Shown here piece after piece: positions 35,451 through 47,713 of a stretch of 64,000 nt of DNA. Positions within the stretch are counted from its first letter, which is position 1, and each line of letters opens with the position of its first letter. Both the position numbers and the translations under genes were made by a program. The stretch is from Loripinus fragilis (Eukaryota; Mollusca; Bivalvia; Lucinida; Lucinidae): contig OZ026518.1 of NCBI GenBank assembly GCA_964019695.1, positions 110,776,145-110,840,144 of the forward strand, read 5' to 3'. The notes below the pieces were generated by a model, which was not told the origin of the DNA, searched no databases, and saw only the letters and a list, made by a program, of their open reading frames with translations.

Positions 35451-38400
35451 TTTTTTAACCCCAAAATAACAATGGTTTTTCTTATTTTCCACAAAGACAT
35501 TTTTTGTTATGGTTTGCTCATTAGAAGTATCTCATTTAGACCCTTCCAGTGAGTAACCACAACATACTAGTCAGTTCATTAAATTTTTGGTACCTTTAAT
35601 CACATATGTGTTAAGTAATTTAAAATGCATACTCAGGTATCTAGTAGACCTAAAGGCCTCACTTTTGGACTGCACCTCTATCTACATTCCTTCTTGGTGT
35701 GAGCAGCAAAGGCCCTGGCCAGATTGTTTGACTGCGCAGGCTTGACTGAGCATTTGCTGCTTGTACATGCTATAAGTACTGAAATCTCATGAACTGGCTA
35801 TTAATATGTAAAAAGTATTTCAGCTTCATTTTTTTATCTAGGGCTGAACAGAAGCATCAAACAATTTTAAAACTTATACAACTAAAGAAAAATAATTGTT
35901 CTAGTAGCATTTTATGCATGAAAATGATTATGGTCAATTTGATTATATGTAAGCTGTATAATGCAGAAAGAGCAATACTTGCACACCCTTTAATCCATTG
36001 TATACTAATTAATGAGTTCTTCCGTAGGTTCGATACAATGAACCAGGGATGATTTATTGTACACGTCAAGGGGTCACAGCTTAGCATTTTCAAGTTAAGA
36101 ACAAAGATGTCAAGGGTGAAAATTCAAAATTTGGGATGTTCAAATTTATTGGCGCTTTAATGGTAAATGGCTCTTTTTGCATTGGGCTTTATGCATAAAG
36201 TTTGGCAACAGAAATTTCATTCCTGATAGCATTATTAATCTTCAAACAATTGAGGTTATTACTACCTGAAAGGTGTCATGAAAACAAAAATCTGCAAGAC
36301 GTCTTCAAGGTTTTCCCTGACTCACAATAATGAGTGCTAGACTCCCAAAAAATTGTCTGGGCTCCCTACAAAAATATCTGCGCATCCTTTGGAACTCAAA
36401 AAAGCAAATAAATATAAAATCTGATTAAAAATTGTATTTAAAGAGAACGGCTTCTGTGAAGCTCACAACACTTGACCCTCAAGAAGGGAGCACGCAGGTG
36501 TGATCAGGTGCTATGAGAGGAGCTGGAAGGGGGCCACACTGATGGCCCACTGCCCCTGCATGTTAATCAAATATCCAATTATGATATGCTGTGATATTTT
36601 TATGAAATACTGTGTATAGCAGCTACTCAGTTTTTCATAAAAAATTAGAGATTCAAAATTATTTCTTGTAAATGGCAAATCATTACACACGATAAATTAT
36701 TAGTACTGCTTTAATGAATGAATCAAAGGAGGACCCTTGATTTATGCTTTGGATCCCTTAATGTGAGAACATGAGAGTCTCAGGGACTCTTAAGATTCAT
36801 TTCTTAGCCTAAACCCTGCATTTATACAAAGAGACTCTAGATCAGCCTGTCCTAATACACAGTCACAGATATCACATTTAGTTGCTTTTAAAGCTTTTAA
36901 TTTACTAGTGATTCCTAAATGTCTTGTTTGGCAAACAGTGAAGACCTAGATGAAATGCTGCATAATGCAGCATTTCATCAGGGTCTACACTGTTTGCTAA
37001 GACAAAAACAATCTTCAGAGAAAGAAATACAATTTTCAATTGGAAATTATAACAAATGTAATAGCATCCCTTTCAGAAGGTTTAAATGAAATTGCTTTTT
37101 ATAGACAATTTTAATTGCTTATTTAGGCAAATATGCAGTGTATTTGGACTTCTGGTGTAAGAAGCAAATAAAAGAGAAACAGGTAAAGGATTGCAAACCC
37201 TGCAGACTATGTTATTCATGACATCAAGAAACTCAATCAAATAATAAGTGAATATAGATCACACTTGTGATGTGAATATTTCTATGGTTAAAGAGCTTTT
37301 TGTTTTTTCTTATCTGACCCTACAAAGATCCTTTCACCTACATAAGCCCATGAGCCAGCCATTTGTTAGAAGAATTCCTAGGAAGTCAAGCACATCAGCA
37401 TATAATATGTGACTGGCTCTGTGACTTCAACACAGGTCCAGATACAAAAATAATCAAAAAGTGTAAAACAGAATATTTTCTTGTCAATCAATTTTAACAT
37501 TTGTTTTGGGTCTCATTGCAGAGACAGTTCTTTTGAGTGCTCACAATATGTTATAGTTGAGCAATAAGAAATTTTTTTATCTCTTACCTGAAGGCCTGCT
37601 TTGAACCTTGTGGAGGTTCTATGTCCTCAATTAGAACCATAAACTTGAAACATGCATTTGAAGACTTAAAAAAAATCAATTCACATAATTAAAGGGGAAC
37701 TGAGCTGTGCCCCTATGTGATAAATACCCTTTTTAGGTGGTCTGGCACAATGGATCATTTTTTCTCTAATATGCAGATTGGCCTGGTGAGGAACGCACAG
37801 GCTGATCGGGCACACTTTTGCATTTAGGGAGGTTATCTTTTGCACACTTTTTGCGATATCAATTGTGCACTATTTTCACACCCCCAATAAAGAGCAATTA
37901 GTGATTACTGGCCATGAACCGATTACTTGTACAGGTATACAGTGCTTCGAGAAGCTTTTTTGTCAGCATCTGGGCTGGTATTCCCTCAGAAGATAAGAGG
38001 AGAAATAATAATGAGATAATAAAGGCTAAATGTTATGGGTTACCAGAGATGCAGACTCGTCATGACTAACCTCAGGACTGGGAGGGCATTTTTCGGAGTA
38101 GACCTTAGATTACTCAGATCTGTGCCCTTTCTGTACACCACAAAGTACATGCGTACGCATCAGGTGGAAACTTTAATTACTGTGCTTCCAGAGATGTCTC
38201 GGTTAACTTTATCAAAATGGTCTACTAAAACTGACATATAGTGCTTTTAAACTTTTAAACCAACCTTTTATTTGTGTATGTGTAAAAACTTTCAAATCTG
38301 ATAATTTAATATCCTGTTTGTCTTTCCACTTTCCAGTGGTGAGCAGAAGGCAACGAACTTACATCGTTTAGTTCGGCTGAAGGAAGGCTTAAGAGTGCTT

Positions 38401-38690
38401 AATGCACCTTAAACAAGTTATAATTATTGTAAACGAGTTTTAACTATCTTAATTACCACTTATTACCTTCTAATGAGGTGTAAAAAAAAGTGCGGAAATA
38501 TGCAGAACCGTGCGCAAATGAAGGAATCAAAGTGCGCAAAAGATATACTGAAGTGTGCAAATGAAAAGCGTCGGGCTGATCTGGATTTATGAGGTCAGAT
38601 TTGTAACAGCTCTTATCAACCCTTTATATTTCAGTTGTAACATCAGCAGATAAGAAAATCATGTTTACAGTAACCACCATAAGGCCATAT
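35451..38690. other. Intron sequence, mostly unannotated
   Basis: Inside the longest intron. Apart from hairpins at about 36920-36985 and 37500-37570 I see no element, exon or RNA gene. Short open frames have no acceptor/donor pair of the required phase. Confidence 0.6.
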
Positions 38691-38694
38691 ATAA

Positions 38695-39032
38695 AGGATC
38701 TTACATGAGTGATCATGTTTTATTGAATATATTAAAGGAGTTGGGTAAAAGAGATAAAATGCGAGGCTTGCCGAGCATTTTATCTCTTTTTCGCAACGAG
38801 TTTAATAAATTCAATAATACAAGAGCACGAATGTTAGATTCTATTTATAATATGGCATTAAGATCACTTTGAAGTCTCATTTCTGGCGTAAAATTGTAAT
38901 ATTTTTGTTATTATGTATGCAACGTTGTTATGGACGTCATAACGTTTCCCGTAAATCTATAAACCACTAGTGGTTTATCGTTTTTATTGCATGATGTTAT
39001 TGCACTCTCAGATGCGACGTCATATGATAAAT
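38695..39032. mobile_element. Inverted-repeat element with gagataaaatgc hairpin
   Basis: Begins aaggatcttacatgagtgat; hairpin aaaagagataaaatgcgagg / gagcattttatctctttttc; ends tgcgacgtcatatgataaat. Related copies at 44470-44830 (reverse), 44985-45110 and 45125-45450. Confidence 0.78.
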
Positions 39033-40015
39033 ACTTTTTTCACTAGAAGCCAGCTGATCTGAATCTACACTTTTTCAGAAAAGAGTAAAGACTGTATGTT
39101 GATCAAGACAAATACGGCATGCGATAAGTGCTGTGTTGAACCATTTCCTTTTGTTCTGCTGATGCTACAAGCCCTATACAATTAAACACAAAGTAACAGT
39201 TACATATACTACTGAACTCGCTTGTTAGTAGTCAAAGTCTGTTTACCTTTTATAATCTTTTTCCGAGCCTTAACTGGAAGACATAATTACAAACTAGGTT
39301 TTTGTAAATCATAACCAAACTAATACCAACTTGGCAAATTATCGTGTCCTAATTTTTGATCATGTTTAACATTAATTGATTCCCCACATATACCTAAATT
39401 GCAATCATGAATTAGTATATTTATGAGCACAGTAAAAAGAAAATTTTTTTTGTTGATTTAACAAAAATGAACAAATGGTTTTTATTTTCAGCCATTAGTA
39501 CCTACTATGTATTTTAGTCCAAATACAATGTTGAAAAAAGTAAATTAATAAACAAAATTTTGAGATTAAAATTGAAAATGTTTTCTTATCCCTCAAATTT
39601 AATATTTGTTTTGGGTGAAAATGGCCGAGGCATAAAAAACTAAAATGCTAACTTCACACCAAGTAGGGTTTTATTGAGAAAAAAATGTTTCAATAAACAA
39701 AAAAACGACAACACATTTTCAATTGCCAAAACAACTATGAACACAAAGATGAAAACATTGTTTTAGGCAATCTGAAAAACAATTAAATTTAAAATATTTC
39801 AATTAGGATTGCAGCCTACCCAGAACAAGGATTCAGCGGAAAATGGTGTCACACCTGCCCAGTGTCAAAGTCATTGGAGCATGAAATGTAAGTCAAGGTC
39901 AGCGGTCACAGTACATACTTGAAGAATATGCCAAGGACAATTACTATGCAAGGTTTGACACTCACATCTATCACTACTATAGAGAAACACACTTCATTTT
40001 CAACCCTATTGAAAG
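39033..40015. other. Intron sequence, no recognised element
   Basis: AT-rich, many oligo-A and oligo-T runs, no repeats or exon-like frames. Confidence 0.6.
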
Positions 40016-40190
40016 CAATAACCTTTTTGCACTCAGAACGGTCAAAACTCTATAACCTTTTTGCACTAAGAACGACTTAACTCCATAACCTTTTTGCACT
40101 CAGAACGGCCAAAACTCTATAACCTTTTGCACTAAGAACGGCCAAAACTCAATGGAGTTTTGGCCATTCTGAGTGCAAAATTGTTATTGT
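40016..40190. repeat. ~37-bp tandem repeat ending in an inverted copy
   Basis: Four units of taacctttttgcactcagaa cggccaaaactc, then an inverted partial copy (gagttttggccattctgagt), so the end can fold back. Confidence 0.8.
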
Positions 40191-40447
40191 TGACAAACAA
40201 ACTGACAGCGAAATTTTAACACCCATGTCACATCCTGCTAGATACAGGTGCATGCGCTGATCCAGAGAAAGGGGCCCGGACCATAAAAAACCATTGGACC
40301 CCCTCTGTAAAAAAACAAACACCCCCCCCCCCCCCCAAAAAAAAACAACAAACAAATACTTTGTCAGTCAGATGGACCTGGACCCCACCTGACTAAAATT
40401 CCTGGATCCGCGCATGAGGTGTGAGAAAACCACATGGCTATACTCAC

Positions 40448-40626
40448 CACTAGCGTGTGGCTTATCATCGTCGGACGATACTGCCAGTCTAGGAATGATA
40501 CTTGGCATCGATCTGAGGGAGCGTTTAGATACGAGGGGTGAGGAATCACTCTCATTCTGTGACGAGTCTGAGGTAGTTGATGTGGATAGTGAAGTGCCGG
40601 GGCAGCTCACACTGGAACGAGGGGTG
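40448..40626 (-). CDS. MAST: MAST exon, Ser-rich linker (residues 549-608)
   Basis: A 179-nt exon with acceptor tttcatttgcag and donor GTG|GTGAGT (phase 2 in, 1 out). It encodes TPRSSVSCPGTSLSTSTTSD, then ESDSSPLVSKRSLRSMPSII and ends DDDKPHAS. The SESS.TESDSSP-like stretch resembles the equivalent segment of vertebrate MAST linkers. No structured domain is expected. It is followed by the longest intron in the window (29800-40447), which could hide short alternative exons; one weak candidate lies at 30580-30615. Confidence 0.85.
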
Positions 40627-41282
40627 CTGCAAATGAAAAGAAAACTCATTTGGGTTAGCACATGAACTCACAGTCAAACTTTACATGTTGTAAGAAAATA
40701 TCTTCAGGGTTTGCCACAACTAGCAACATTTTTCACTGATGGTCCTCATTTTGGTTAGCACATGAATTCATAAAGTCACAATTAAACCCTTGCCTTCATG
40801 AATATTCATGCTAAGCTCCACCCAGTTTGAATAGTTATATAAATAAACTTTCATGTTTGTACAATGTACATAGAACAAAGAAATTACTTGTCAGGTCCAT
40901 TTGTGTAGGATCATATCTAATCATATTTCCATGAGCAAAAAGAGTATACCCTGATCAGGCAGCTCTAACAAGAGCTGCCTGATCTGGGTCTGCTCTGTTT
41001 GCAAAAGTGTTAAAAGGAGTCTCTAGTAAAGGGTTAAATGTCGTAAGAAAATGTCTTCAGGGTTTGCCACAACTAGCAACAATTTTCACAGATAGTGGAG
41101 CAATACCATTTTTAACCCTTATCCCGCCATGATGTTTTAGTCCTGAAAACATTGTCTGCTTTTTATGTTTACTGCATATATGTGTGCACTATAGGCTAGA
41201 CTTTTTCATGGAAGCCAACAATATGAACCCTGATCAGACTGCTCCAAAGATATCGGCTCCATAGTGTTTGTAACAAATGTCA

Positions 41283-41520
41283 CATGGGTGAAAGTTTAAA
41301 ATTTCCAAAATCCTGAACTTCAGGAAGTCAAATTTTTAAACCTGGTATATGCCTAATAATTTCATGTTAAAATGGTTATTTGTGTTTAGATAATCTAAAA
41401 ATTAATCAGTGAAGCTACTATAATCTCCCAAATTCAGCATTTTGAGGCTGACTTTCTATGGAAAGTCAGCCTCAAAATCCTGAATTCAGGATTAATCCTG
41501 AAAACTTTCACCCATGAGGT
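41283..41520. mobile_element. Family 6 inverted-repeat element
   Basis: Begins catgggtgaaagtttaaaat and ends gaaaactttcacccatg; same core. Confidence 0.82.
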
Positions 41521-41979
41521 CATGACTTGCGAGCTTAGGGCCAATATGTAGCTGTAGTTTGAAGTTGTTGGTAACCTTAAAATTCAAGATTTTATAGTGC
41601 AAGTAATGCATATCAAAATTTGTACACAATGTATGATGTCATCTTAACTCTCTCTTTGCTAGTGGTGACTTTTTTCACCTACAGTTAACCTTTGCAAACA
41701 GTGTAGACTCAGATAAGGTCTGATCAATGGTGACTTTTGCCACCTACTGTTAACCTTTGCAGACAGTGTAGACCGCGATAAGGTCTGATCAGGATTCAAC
41801 CTGTTTGAAATCCTATGGACTGTCAAAAATCTCGTTTTAAAAAAATCTGCAGATCACAAATGGGTCTGCAATCTCTATCTGTCTTTTACCCTTTGCCTGC
41901 TAGCAGCGAATTTTATCGTTTGCTGATGATCTTTGCAAACAATTTGGACCCAGATCAGGCCCTGAAGTTAAAAAACAGT

Positions 41980-42175
41980 TCTCAAGCTCAACTCAACTGA
42001 GCATGGAATGTATCATGCTCGTAAATGCTAAAATGCCAACAATTATCGACATTTTAACATTTATTAGCATGATAAATACAACATCTGAGTGTTTGAAAGC
42101 AAGAAAAGTCTTTATTTTCTGCTTTTTAGTTTTTATGAGCAGTTGAAATTCCATGCTCAGGTGTGTTGAGCACAA
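41980..42175. mobile_element. Inverted-repeat element with CTCAAC..CTGAGCATG ends, nested
   Basis: Ends ctcaactcaactgagcatgg and its near-inverse ccatgctcaggtgtgttgag; centre acattttaacatttattagc. A second copy is at 54378-54573. It splits a larger inverted-repeat element (41885-42345) whose halves continue on each side. Confidence 0.8.
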
Positions 42176-42369
42176 TTTTTTTTTATAAATTTGGTTTTAA
42201 AGTCAGGCCTGACCTGGATCCAAACTGTTTGAAACTCTGATGATATTCCCGAAGAAAGTTTTTGGAAAAGCTATTAATTTTGGAAGAATCCAGCAAAGAG
42301 CAAAAAAAAACCATTCAAAAATTACCCGGCATGGAAAGAGCTAAATTGCCTAACTGCTTTCACACTGAC

Positions 42370-42617
42370 CTATTAGCACTACTGAAGACATCTTCCTCTC
42401 CTTTGATGTTGCTGACGTCCAACTTGATGTCCGTCACATCTGACAGCGCCCTCTCTCGGTGTGGCAGTGGTAGGTAGGACTGAAGTTCCAGGGAATTTTC
42501 TGAGCTCTCTGATTGGTTGGAATCTTTACGTTCCAAAGCTTTCTTCTCGAGAAGTCTTGTTCTCATCTCATCTGCACTCGAATGTCGCCGCCGGTCTCGT
42601 AAGTCTGAATCTCTATC
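42370..42617 (-). CDS. MAST: MAST exon, Ser/charged linker (residues 467-548)
   Basis: A 248-nt exon (phase 0 in, 2 out) with acceptor gattttcaag and donor AG|GTCAGT. It encodes 82 residues beginning DRDSDLRDRRRHSSADEM and ending GEEDVFSSAN, with LERKDSNQSESSENS in the middle. It is low in hydrophobic residues and rich in Ser, Asp, Glu and Arg, suggesting a disordered phosphorylatable linker between the kinase and PDZ domains. Family conservation is weak here. Support is the clean GT/AG borders, phase match on both sides and an uninterrupted frame. Confidence 0.85.
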
Positions 42618-42887
42618 CTTGAAAATCAATTAAAGGAAAATTCAGCCACTTAGCATATTCACATAATTCAGGCCTCCAGATAAGAGTGTGTATTGGAAAA
42701 TTATTTTCTTTATTTCTCATCTAAAACATATGTTGTGGGTACTCAAAAGAACGGTCTCAATGAGACAGTTCTTTTGAGCACCCAAAACACATATTTAAAT
42801 TAATGGGTAAAATAATAATTAAAATTTTACGCAAATAAAACACATCTTCATGATAGAAATGCATCAGAATTTAAAACTTTCTACCTG

Positions 42888-43070
42888 TTTTGTTTGTGAT
42901 TTGATTCTTTACGCCCAGTCAACAATCTTTCTGTTATGTCGGGGTTGAACCAGTACTAAGCAAGGATTAATGTGTCTTGCACTACGCAGTGACACCGCCG
43001 AGGCTAAAACCCATGGCCCTTCGGTCTCTAGTTAAGCACTCTACCACTGAGCCTGCACTACCCTCCCTCT
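42888..43070 (-). mobile_element. SINE family A
   Basis: Tail gtgatttgattctttacgcc, centre gttgaaccagtactaagcaa, head ctctaccactgagcc. Flanking ctttctacctgt occurs on both sides (42880 and 43070), a likely target-site duplication. Confidence 0.87.
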
Positions 43071-43189
43071 TTCTACCTGTAACACCTTGAAATACAAAAT
43101 TGGCAATTCCATACTTAATCTATCAACATGTCTGAGAAAATCCTTCAAAATGTAAAGGAAAATAAGGTCAAAAATTGGCAACGGAGACC

Positions 43190-43408
43190 AGGGCCGGATC
43201 CAGGATTTCTGAAAAGGGGGTTCATATGTTATAATCAAGGTATGTGGGTTGGCTTTGCTGATTTTATCGCATTTTCCTTAAATATCCCATGAAAATGAAA
43301 TAGTTTGGTCTCAAGGAGACCAAATTATTTTATTTTCATAAGATATTTTAAAACGGGGGGTCAGGGAGTGGGGGTTTGAGTGAACCCCCTCTGGATCCGC
43401 CACTGGGA
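43190..43408. mobile_element. Inverted-repeat element with GGCGGATCC-type ends
   Basis: Begins gggccggatccaggatttct and ends ccccctctggatccgccact; centre ttggtctcaaggagaccaaa palindrome. Further copies at 53443-53655 and 9540-9690 (half). Confidence 0.82.
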
Positions 43409-43969
43409 GACTGTGTGGCTATTACTCAGCACGCCTTATAAGGGACATAGGTTAAGATTAACATATTTTTTGAGCGTAAAATTGTAAATATTTTCTTACG
43501 CATTAGCTTTAACGTGAGTTTCAGGTGCTCAAAAGAACTGTCTCTTTTGAGTACCCACAACATATGTGCTGGTTGAGAAATAAGAAAATTATTTTTGGGT
43601 AAACACTCTTAACTAAAGGCCTGATGGCGATCAAATTCAGGATAAAATCTAGCGGCAGTTTGGTATGTTTAACAGATGCAAGCTGAAAACAGGTGCATTT
43701 GCATAAGAAATCACTGTAGGGGAATTGAACTTGACAGTTACTGGATATGCATGCTTCATACAATTGGCCGCTTATACAAGACTGTATTTCCAAAATGGAA
43801 TTACAGTCACATTTTAATCTATTCTCACATGAAGAGCTCTTATCACAAAATATACACATGTGAAATAACGAAGTTCCAAAGTTATGATCAATGTTTAAGT
43901 TGCTAAACCAAAATCAGTATGCCTCCAATCTAGACTAACATGGAAGTAAATAATTTGTATTATCTGCAT

Positions 43970-44215
43970 TTGAGTCAGTGCATGATATTTCCAACAATGT
44001 GATATGTGCGACAACCAAAGCCTCAGATCAGCCTGCGCATACGCGCAGTCTGGTCAGAGCCTTTGCTAGTCGCTTGAATATTGTATGAGTGTTAAGCTAG
44101 CGACTGAACATCATTTGGAGTTTCTATGCTTAAAAGGAGGCTGCACAGGCTTGTATGAGTCTACACTTGTCAAAATACCACATTGTTGGAAATCTTATGT
44201 CACGGCTCATTTCAT
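43970..44215. mobile_element. Inverted-repeat element family 2 close to a MAST exon
   Basis: Reverse-oriented copy with centre gcctgcgcatacgcgcagtc. It ends about 27 bp from the donor of exon 44242-44381. Confidence 0.8.
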
Positions 44216-44241
44216 TTGCGTTTTTGCGCGTAAAATCGTAC

Positions 44242-44381
44242 CTCATGTAATTCATCTATCCTTGAGTAGACTTTGCTGTAGCGTGGAGAACAGGACGAGA
44301 AGCTGTGAAACAAGGCATCTTCTGATTCCTCAATGTCTGTATCCTCCGTCTCTAACTCATGGTTGTATCTCTCGGCCCGAG
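44242..44381 (-). CDS. MAST: MAST exon, post-kinase linker (residues 420-466)
   Basis: A 140-nt exon with acceptor attcgtcag and donor GAG|GTACGA (phase 1 in, 0 out). The split codon is Thr, giving SYFD-T-RAERYNHE, which matches the family SYFDTRSERYHH motif. It continues LETEDTDIEESEDALFHS and FSSCSPRYSKVYSRIDELHE. FSSCSPR.KVYS is conserved in MAST proteins just after the kinase extension. The acidic stretch is likely disordered. An inverted-repeat element ends about 27 bp from its donor, and a long plus-strand open frame across both is spurious. Confidence 0.93.
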
Positions 44382-44469
44382 CTGACGAATAAATGGTACA
44401 AATACTGTATTCAACATTGCAAGTGCATACACTCTTATAGGCTCAAAATGGGTGCTTTATGGGTCATTT

Positions 44470-45450
44470 TTCATATGTCGTTGCGTCTGGGAGTGAAATA
44501 ACGCCATGCAATAAAACTGAAAAACCATTTGTGGTTTACAGATTTTCGGGAAACATTATGACATTTATAATAACGTTGCGTACATAATGACAAAATTATA
44601 ACGTTTTACGCCAGAAAACAGATTTCAAAGTATTCTTAATGTCATATGATAAATAGAATCTAACATTCGTGCTCATGTATTATTAAATATATTAAACTCG
44701 TTGCAAAAAAGAGATAAAATGCTCGGCAAGTCTCGCATTTTACCTCTTTTCCCAAACTCATTTAATAAATTCTATAAAACAAAAGCACTCATGTTAGCTC
44801 CTCTATTTAAGCAATAGTGATTTCTGTTCAATTCTGGTCATGAGAATTCATTATTATTAATATTGTTGATGAAAATAGTGTGGATCCTGATCAGCTGGCT
44901 TCATCAGATTTTCAAAATATGTCATAAAATTTTTGAAAAAGGTTAGTACACACTGTGTTTATCAGGTTGAATACGGTACATAGAGGATCTTATATGAGTG
45001 CTCATGTTTTATTTATTTTATTAAACGAGTTGGGGAAGAGATATTATGTGAGGCTTGCCGAGCATTTTATCTCTTTTTCGCAACGAGTTTAATAAATTCA
45101 ATAAAACAAGCGCACAAATGTAAGATAGAGGATCTTACATGAGTGCTCAGTGTTTTATTGAATTTATTAAACGAGTTGGGGAAAAGAGATAACATGTGAG
45201 GATTGCTGAGCATTTTATCTCTTTTTCGCAACAAGTTAAATAAATTCAATAAAACATGAGCATGAATGTTAGATTCTATTTATCATATGACATTAAGAAA
45301 ACTTTGAAATCTCATTTCTGGCATAAAAACATTATAACTGTGTCATTATGTATGGACGTCAAGGTTTCCCGTAAATCTGTAAAAGACTAGTGGTTTATCG
45401 ATTTTATTGCATGGCGTTATTTCACTCTGAGGTGGGACATCATTTGATAA
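44470..45450. mobile_element. Cluster of three related hairpin elements (reverse and forward)
   Basis: 44470-44830 is the reverse complement of the 38695-39032 type; 44985-45110 is a partial forward copy, and 45125-45450 a fuller one. All share gagtttaataaattcaataa and gcatggcgttatttcac/cggaaa-type pieces. They face one another and could fold back. Confidence 0.75.
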
Positions 45451-46182
45451 ACTGACTTCTTTAACCCTTTACCTCATAGAGACACTTTTTAACACTTTTG
45501 CAAACAGAGAAGACCCAGATCAGGCAGCCCTTTTAAGAGCTGCCTGATCAGGGTCTACTCTGTTTGCTAATGGAAATATGATTAGATATGATCCTACACT
45601 AGCGGACCTGACAAGTAATTTCTTTGTTCTATGTAAAAACATGAAAATTTATTTGTATAATTATTCATAGACGGTGGAGCTTAGCATGAATATTCATGAA
45701 GGAAAGGGTTAAATCATGATAACTCCAAGAATCCAAGGCATATATTACTCACTATTCTCCCAAAAGAGTCCACAGGTTGTGGGGAAAACTAGAGCAGATA
45801 CTCACATTACCACGAGTAGAATATTATAAGTCTGAAGAAAGTGATCAGCCTAGGCTTTTCTATCTCCTATTTTCCCATTTCAAAATAAAATACCAGTATT
45901 AGGCCTAACATATATTTTTTAAAATGCTGTTTCGTCCATTACCCGGCTCTTTTACACCCTATAGCCTCAGAATGTTTCATCTTTTTTTTTACATGTCCGC
46001 CTATTGAGCAAAATCTCATTCCGAGGGTAAACATTTTGATAGGAAAGCTCATATTGTGACTTCACATCATCCCCAACACTTGTTTGCTTTCATTATCTTT
46101 TTCTGACACTATTTGGCAATATAATATAAAAACAAGTTTGTTTCTGAGTATCCAAGTTAACTTGTTCATTAGCAACATTTTT

Positions 46183-46388
46183 GTTTGTTTTGTTTGTTTT
46201 GTTTGAATTGATTCTTTATGTCCCATCAACAATCTTTCAGTTAGGGACTGGTCTTCCTGGGTTGAACAAGTACTAAGCTAGGATTAATGTGTCTTGCTCA
46301 AGAACACAATGCAGTGACGCCTGCGAGGCTCGGACCTGCGGCCCCTTGGCCTTGAGTCAAGCAGTCTACCACTGAGCCACTGTGCTCA
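46183..46388 (-). mobile_element. SINE family A
   Basis: Tail (gtttgaattgattctttatg), centre and head (ctaccactgagccactgtgc) all recognisable; sequence cattagcaacat flanks it on both sides as a likely target-site duplication. Confidence 0.87.
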
Positions 46389-46488
46389 TTTCATTAGCAA
46401 CATGAGAATAAATTAAAAAGCTACCTTACTCCTTATCTCTAAACCTCCCAGTAGAAAGTGACAAACCAAAATGTTTTTTAAGCATGGC

Positions 46489-46598
46489 CTACTTACTGTC
46501 AAAATAACTCCTATCTTCATCATCTTCCAGATCTGCACAAACTCCGCCTTCTGTCTGAGAAGCCCCTCCAAGTCCAGCCCATCAAAGAAAACATGTTC
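46489..46598 (-). pseudogene. Decayed tandem copy of the 3' end and splice donor of the preceding MAST exon
   Basis: This 110-bp block repeats 46599-46709 head to tail: 12 nt of intron, the donor, and about 98 nt of exon coding HVFFDGLDW...TSYFD. I count about seven differences, including a missing base in the FVPDL region that shifts the frame, so it cannot replace the exon. A GTAAGT donor is kept (GT at 46496-46495), but an exon running on to it would meet the TAG just after the primary donor. There is no acceptor at its upstream edge, which adjoins the primary intron start. It is therefore non-coding intronic debris of an exon-plus-donor duplication. Confidence 0.88.
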
Positions 46599-46606
46599 CT
46601 ACTTAC

Positions 46607-46834
46607 TGTCAAAGTAACTTGTATCTTCATCATCTTCCAGATCTGGCACAAACTCCGCCTTCTGCCTCAGAAGCCCCTCCCAGTCCAGCCCATCAAAGAA
46701 AACATGTTCCTTGACCTCCTGAGCCCCTGCTCGGCCAAGCCTATCTAAGGGATTATGCTGTAATAATTGTGTTATGAGATCTTTAGCGTCATCCCGTACT
46801 TGCCATTCTTCTTCCTCTGGCCATTCTATACCCT
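46607..46834 (-). CDS. MAST: MAST exon, end of kinase domain and AGC C-terminal extension (residues 344-419)
   Basis: A 228-nt exon with acceptor gtgtactttcag and donor ACA|GTAAGT (phase 1 in, 1 out). It encodes EGIEWPEEEEWQVRDDAKDL through HNPLDRLG, HVFFDGLDW, LLRQKAEFVP and DDEDTSYFD. RLG..G..EVK.H.FF is the end of the kinase C-lobe. LRQKAEFVP.LE..DDTSYFD is the AGC extension characteristic of MAST. Reading past the donor meets a TAG two codons later (FDSK, then stop), so splicing here is required. The last ~98 nt of this exon together with its donor are duplicated immediately downstream (46489-46598). Confidence 0.96.
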
Positions 46835-46839
46835 CTGAA

Positions 46840-47600
46840 AGTACACAATAATACATATCAATTACAATGGTGCTTTTGTTTGCAATACCTAAAAAATTGT
46901 CAAATTTGTAACTTTGTCTTGGTAACTCTATTTTTGGTCAGGAAAAAAGCTGTGATTACATTAACAATAATTCACATCATCAAGGAAGTATATATACATG
47001 GCGTCAAAAATTAAGCACCACCTAAATATTTCCAGAGAAAAAACAGTGAAGCTTTCTAAATATGAATCTATGCTTATCATATTATGAAAAAAGTGCACAT
47101 TTGATAACAATATTGCATAAACACTGAAAAAAATTTCTAATTGGTCATCTCTGTTTTATTCAATTATTCAATAATAAAGTCTAACACTTTCAAAAACAAT
47201 ACATCGATCGGTAACCAAGTTATTAGGGCCTCAGAACTATATATACAAAATTTCAAGGTTATATCTTTCATACTTTTTGCAAGAATCAAATATAAAGGAT
47301 GACCAATTAGCATAGATGACAAATTATAACTTTTGCTCAGTGTATTGATATCAATAGCTCATTCGAAACCTAATTTCCTAAAATGATCATTTGAAATCCC
47401 CCCCGGAATCCACTAGTGAATCTTATACAACCTGCCATTCAATGCAGCCCGCTTAAAGCATTATTCACTGAAAACTAAAATAATTCTTTGAAAATTAGAA
47501 TCTGGATGTTGTTTGGGCCAGACCTCATTGAATCAAAATTATATCATCAAGATTATGATATCCACAGATCAAATTTTACCTGAAAACCTAGGTTATACTC
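46840..47600. other. Intron sequence, no recognised element
   Basis: AT-rich intron between two kinase exons; nothing beyond simple sequence. Confidence 0.6.
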
Positions 47601-47602
47601 AC

Positions 47603-47713
47603 CATTTACAACCTGTGAGAAGAGCTCTTCTGCTGTGTCACCAAAGTAAGGGGGACAACCCACAAGGAACTCATAGAGAATTATACCCATGGACCACCAG
47701 TCTACCGGCTTAC
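47603..47713 (-). CDS. MAST: MAST exon, kinase C-lobe (residues 307-343)
   Basis: A 111-nt exon (phase 1 in, 1 out) with acceptor cctatttctag and donor ATG|GTGAGT. The split Gly completes NGYGKPVDWW; the exon continues [19 protein letters not shown] and [11 protein letters not shown]. This is the F-helix and following loop of an AGC kinase, with the conserved Asp of PVDWW. The [19 protein letters not shown] motif is nearly invariant in MAST kinases. Open reading continues a little past the acceptor on the minus strand, but the AG and the phase with the previous exon fix the start. Confidence 0.95.

Noticed and set aside
44085..44501. 138-codon plus-strand open frame
   Set aside because: It runs through a family 2 inverted-repeat element and antisense to a MAST exon; no coding character of its own.
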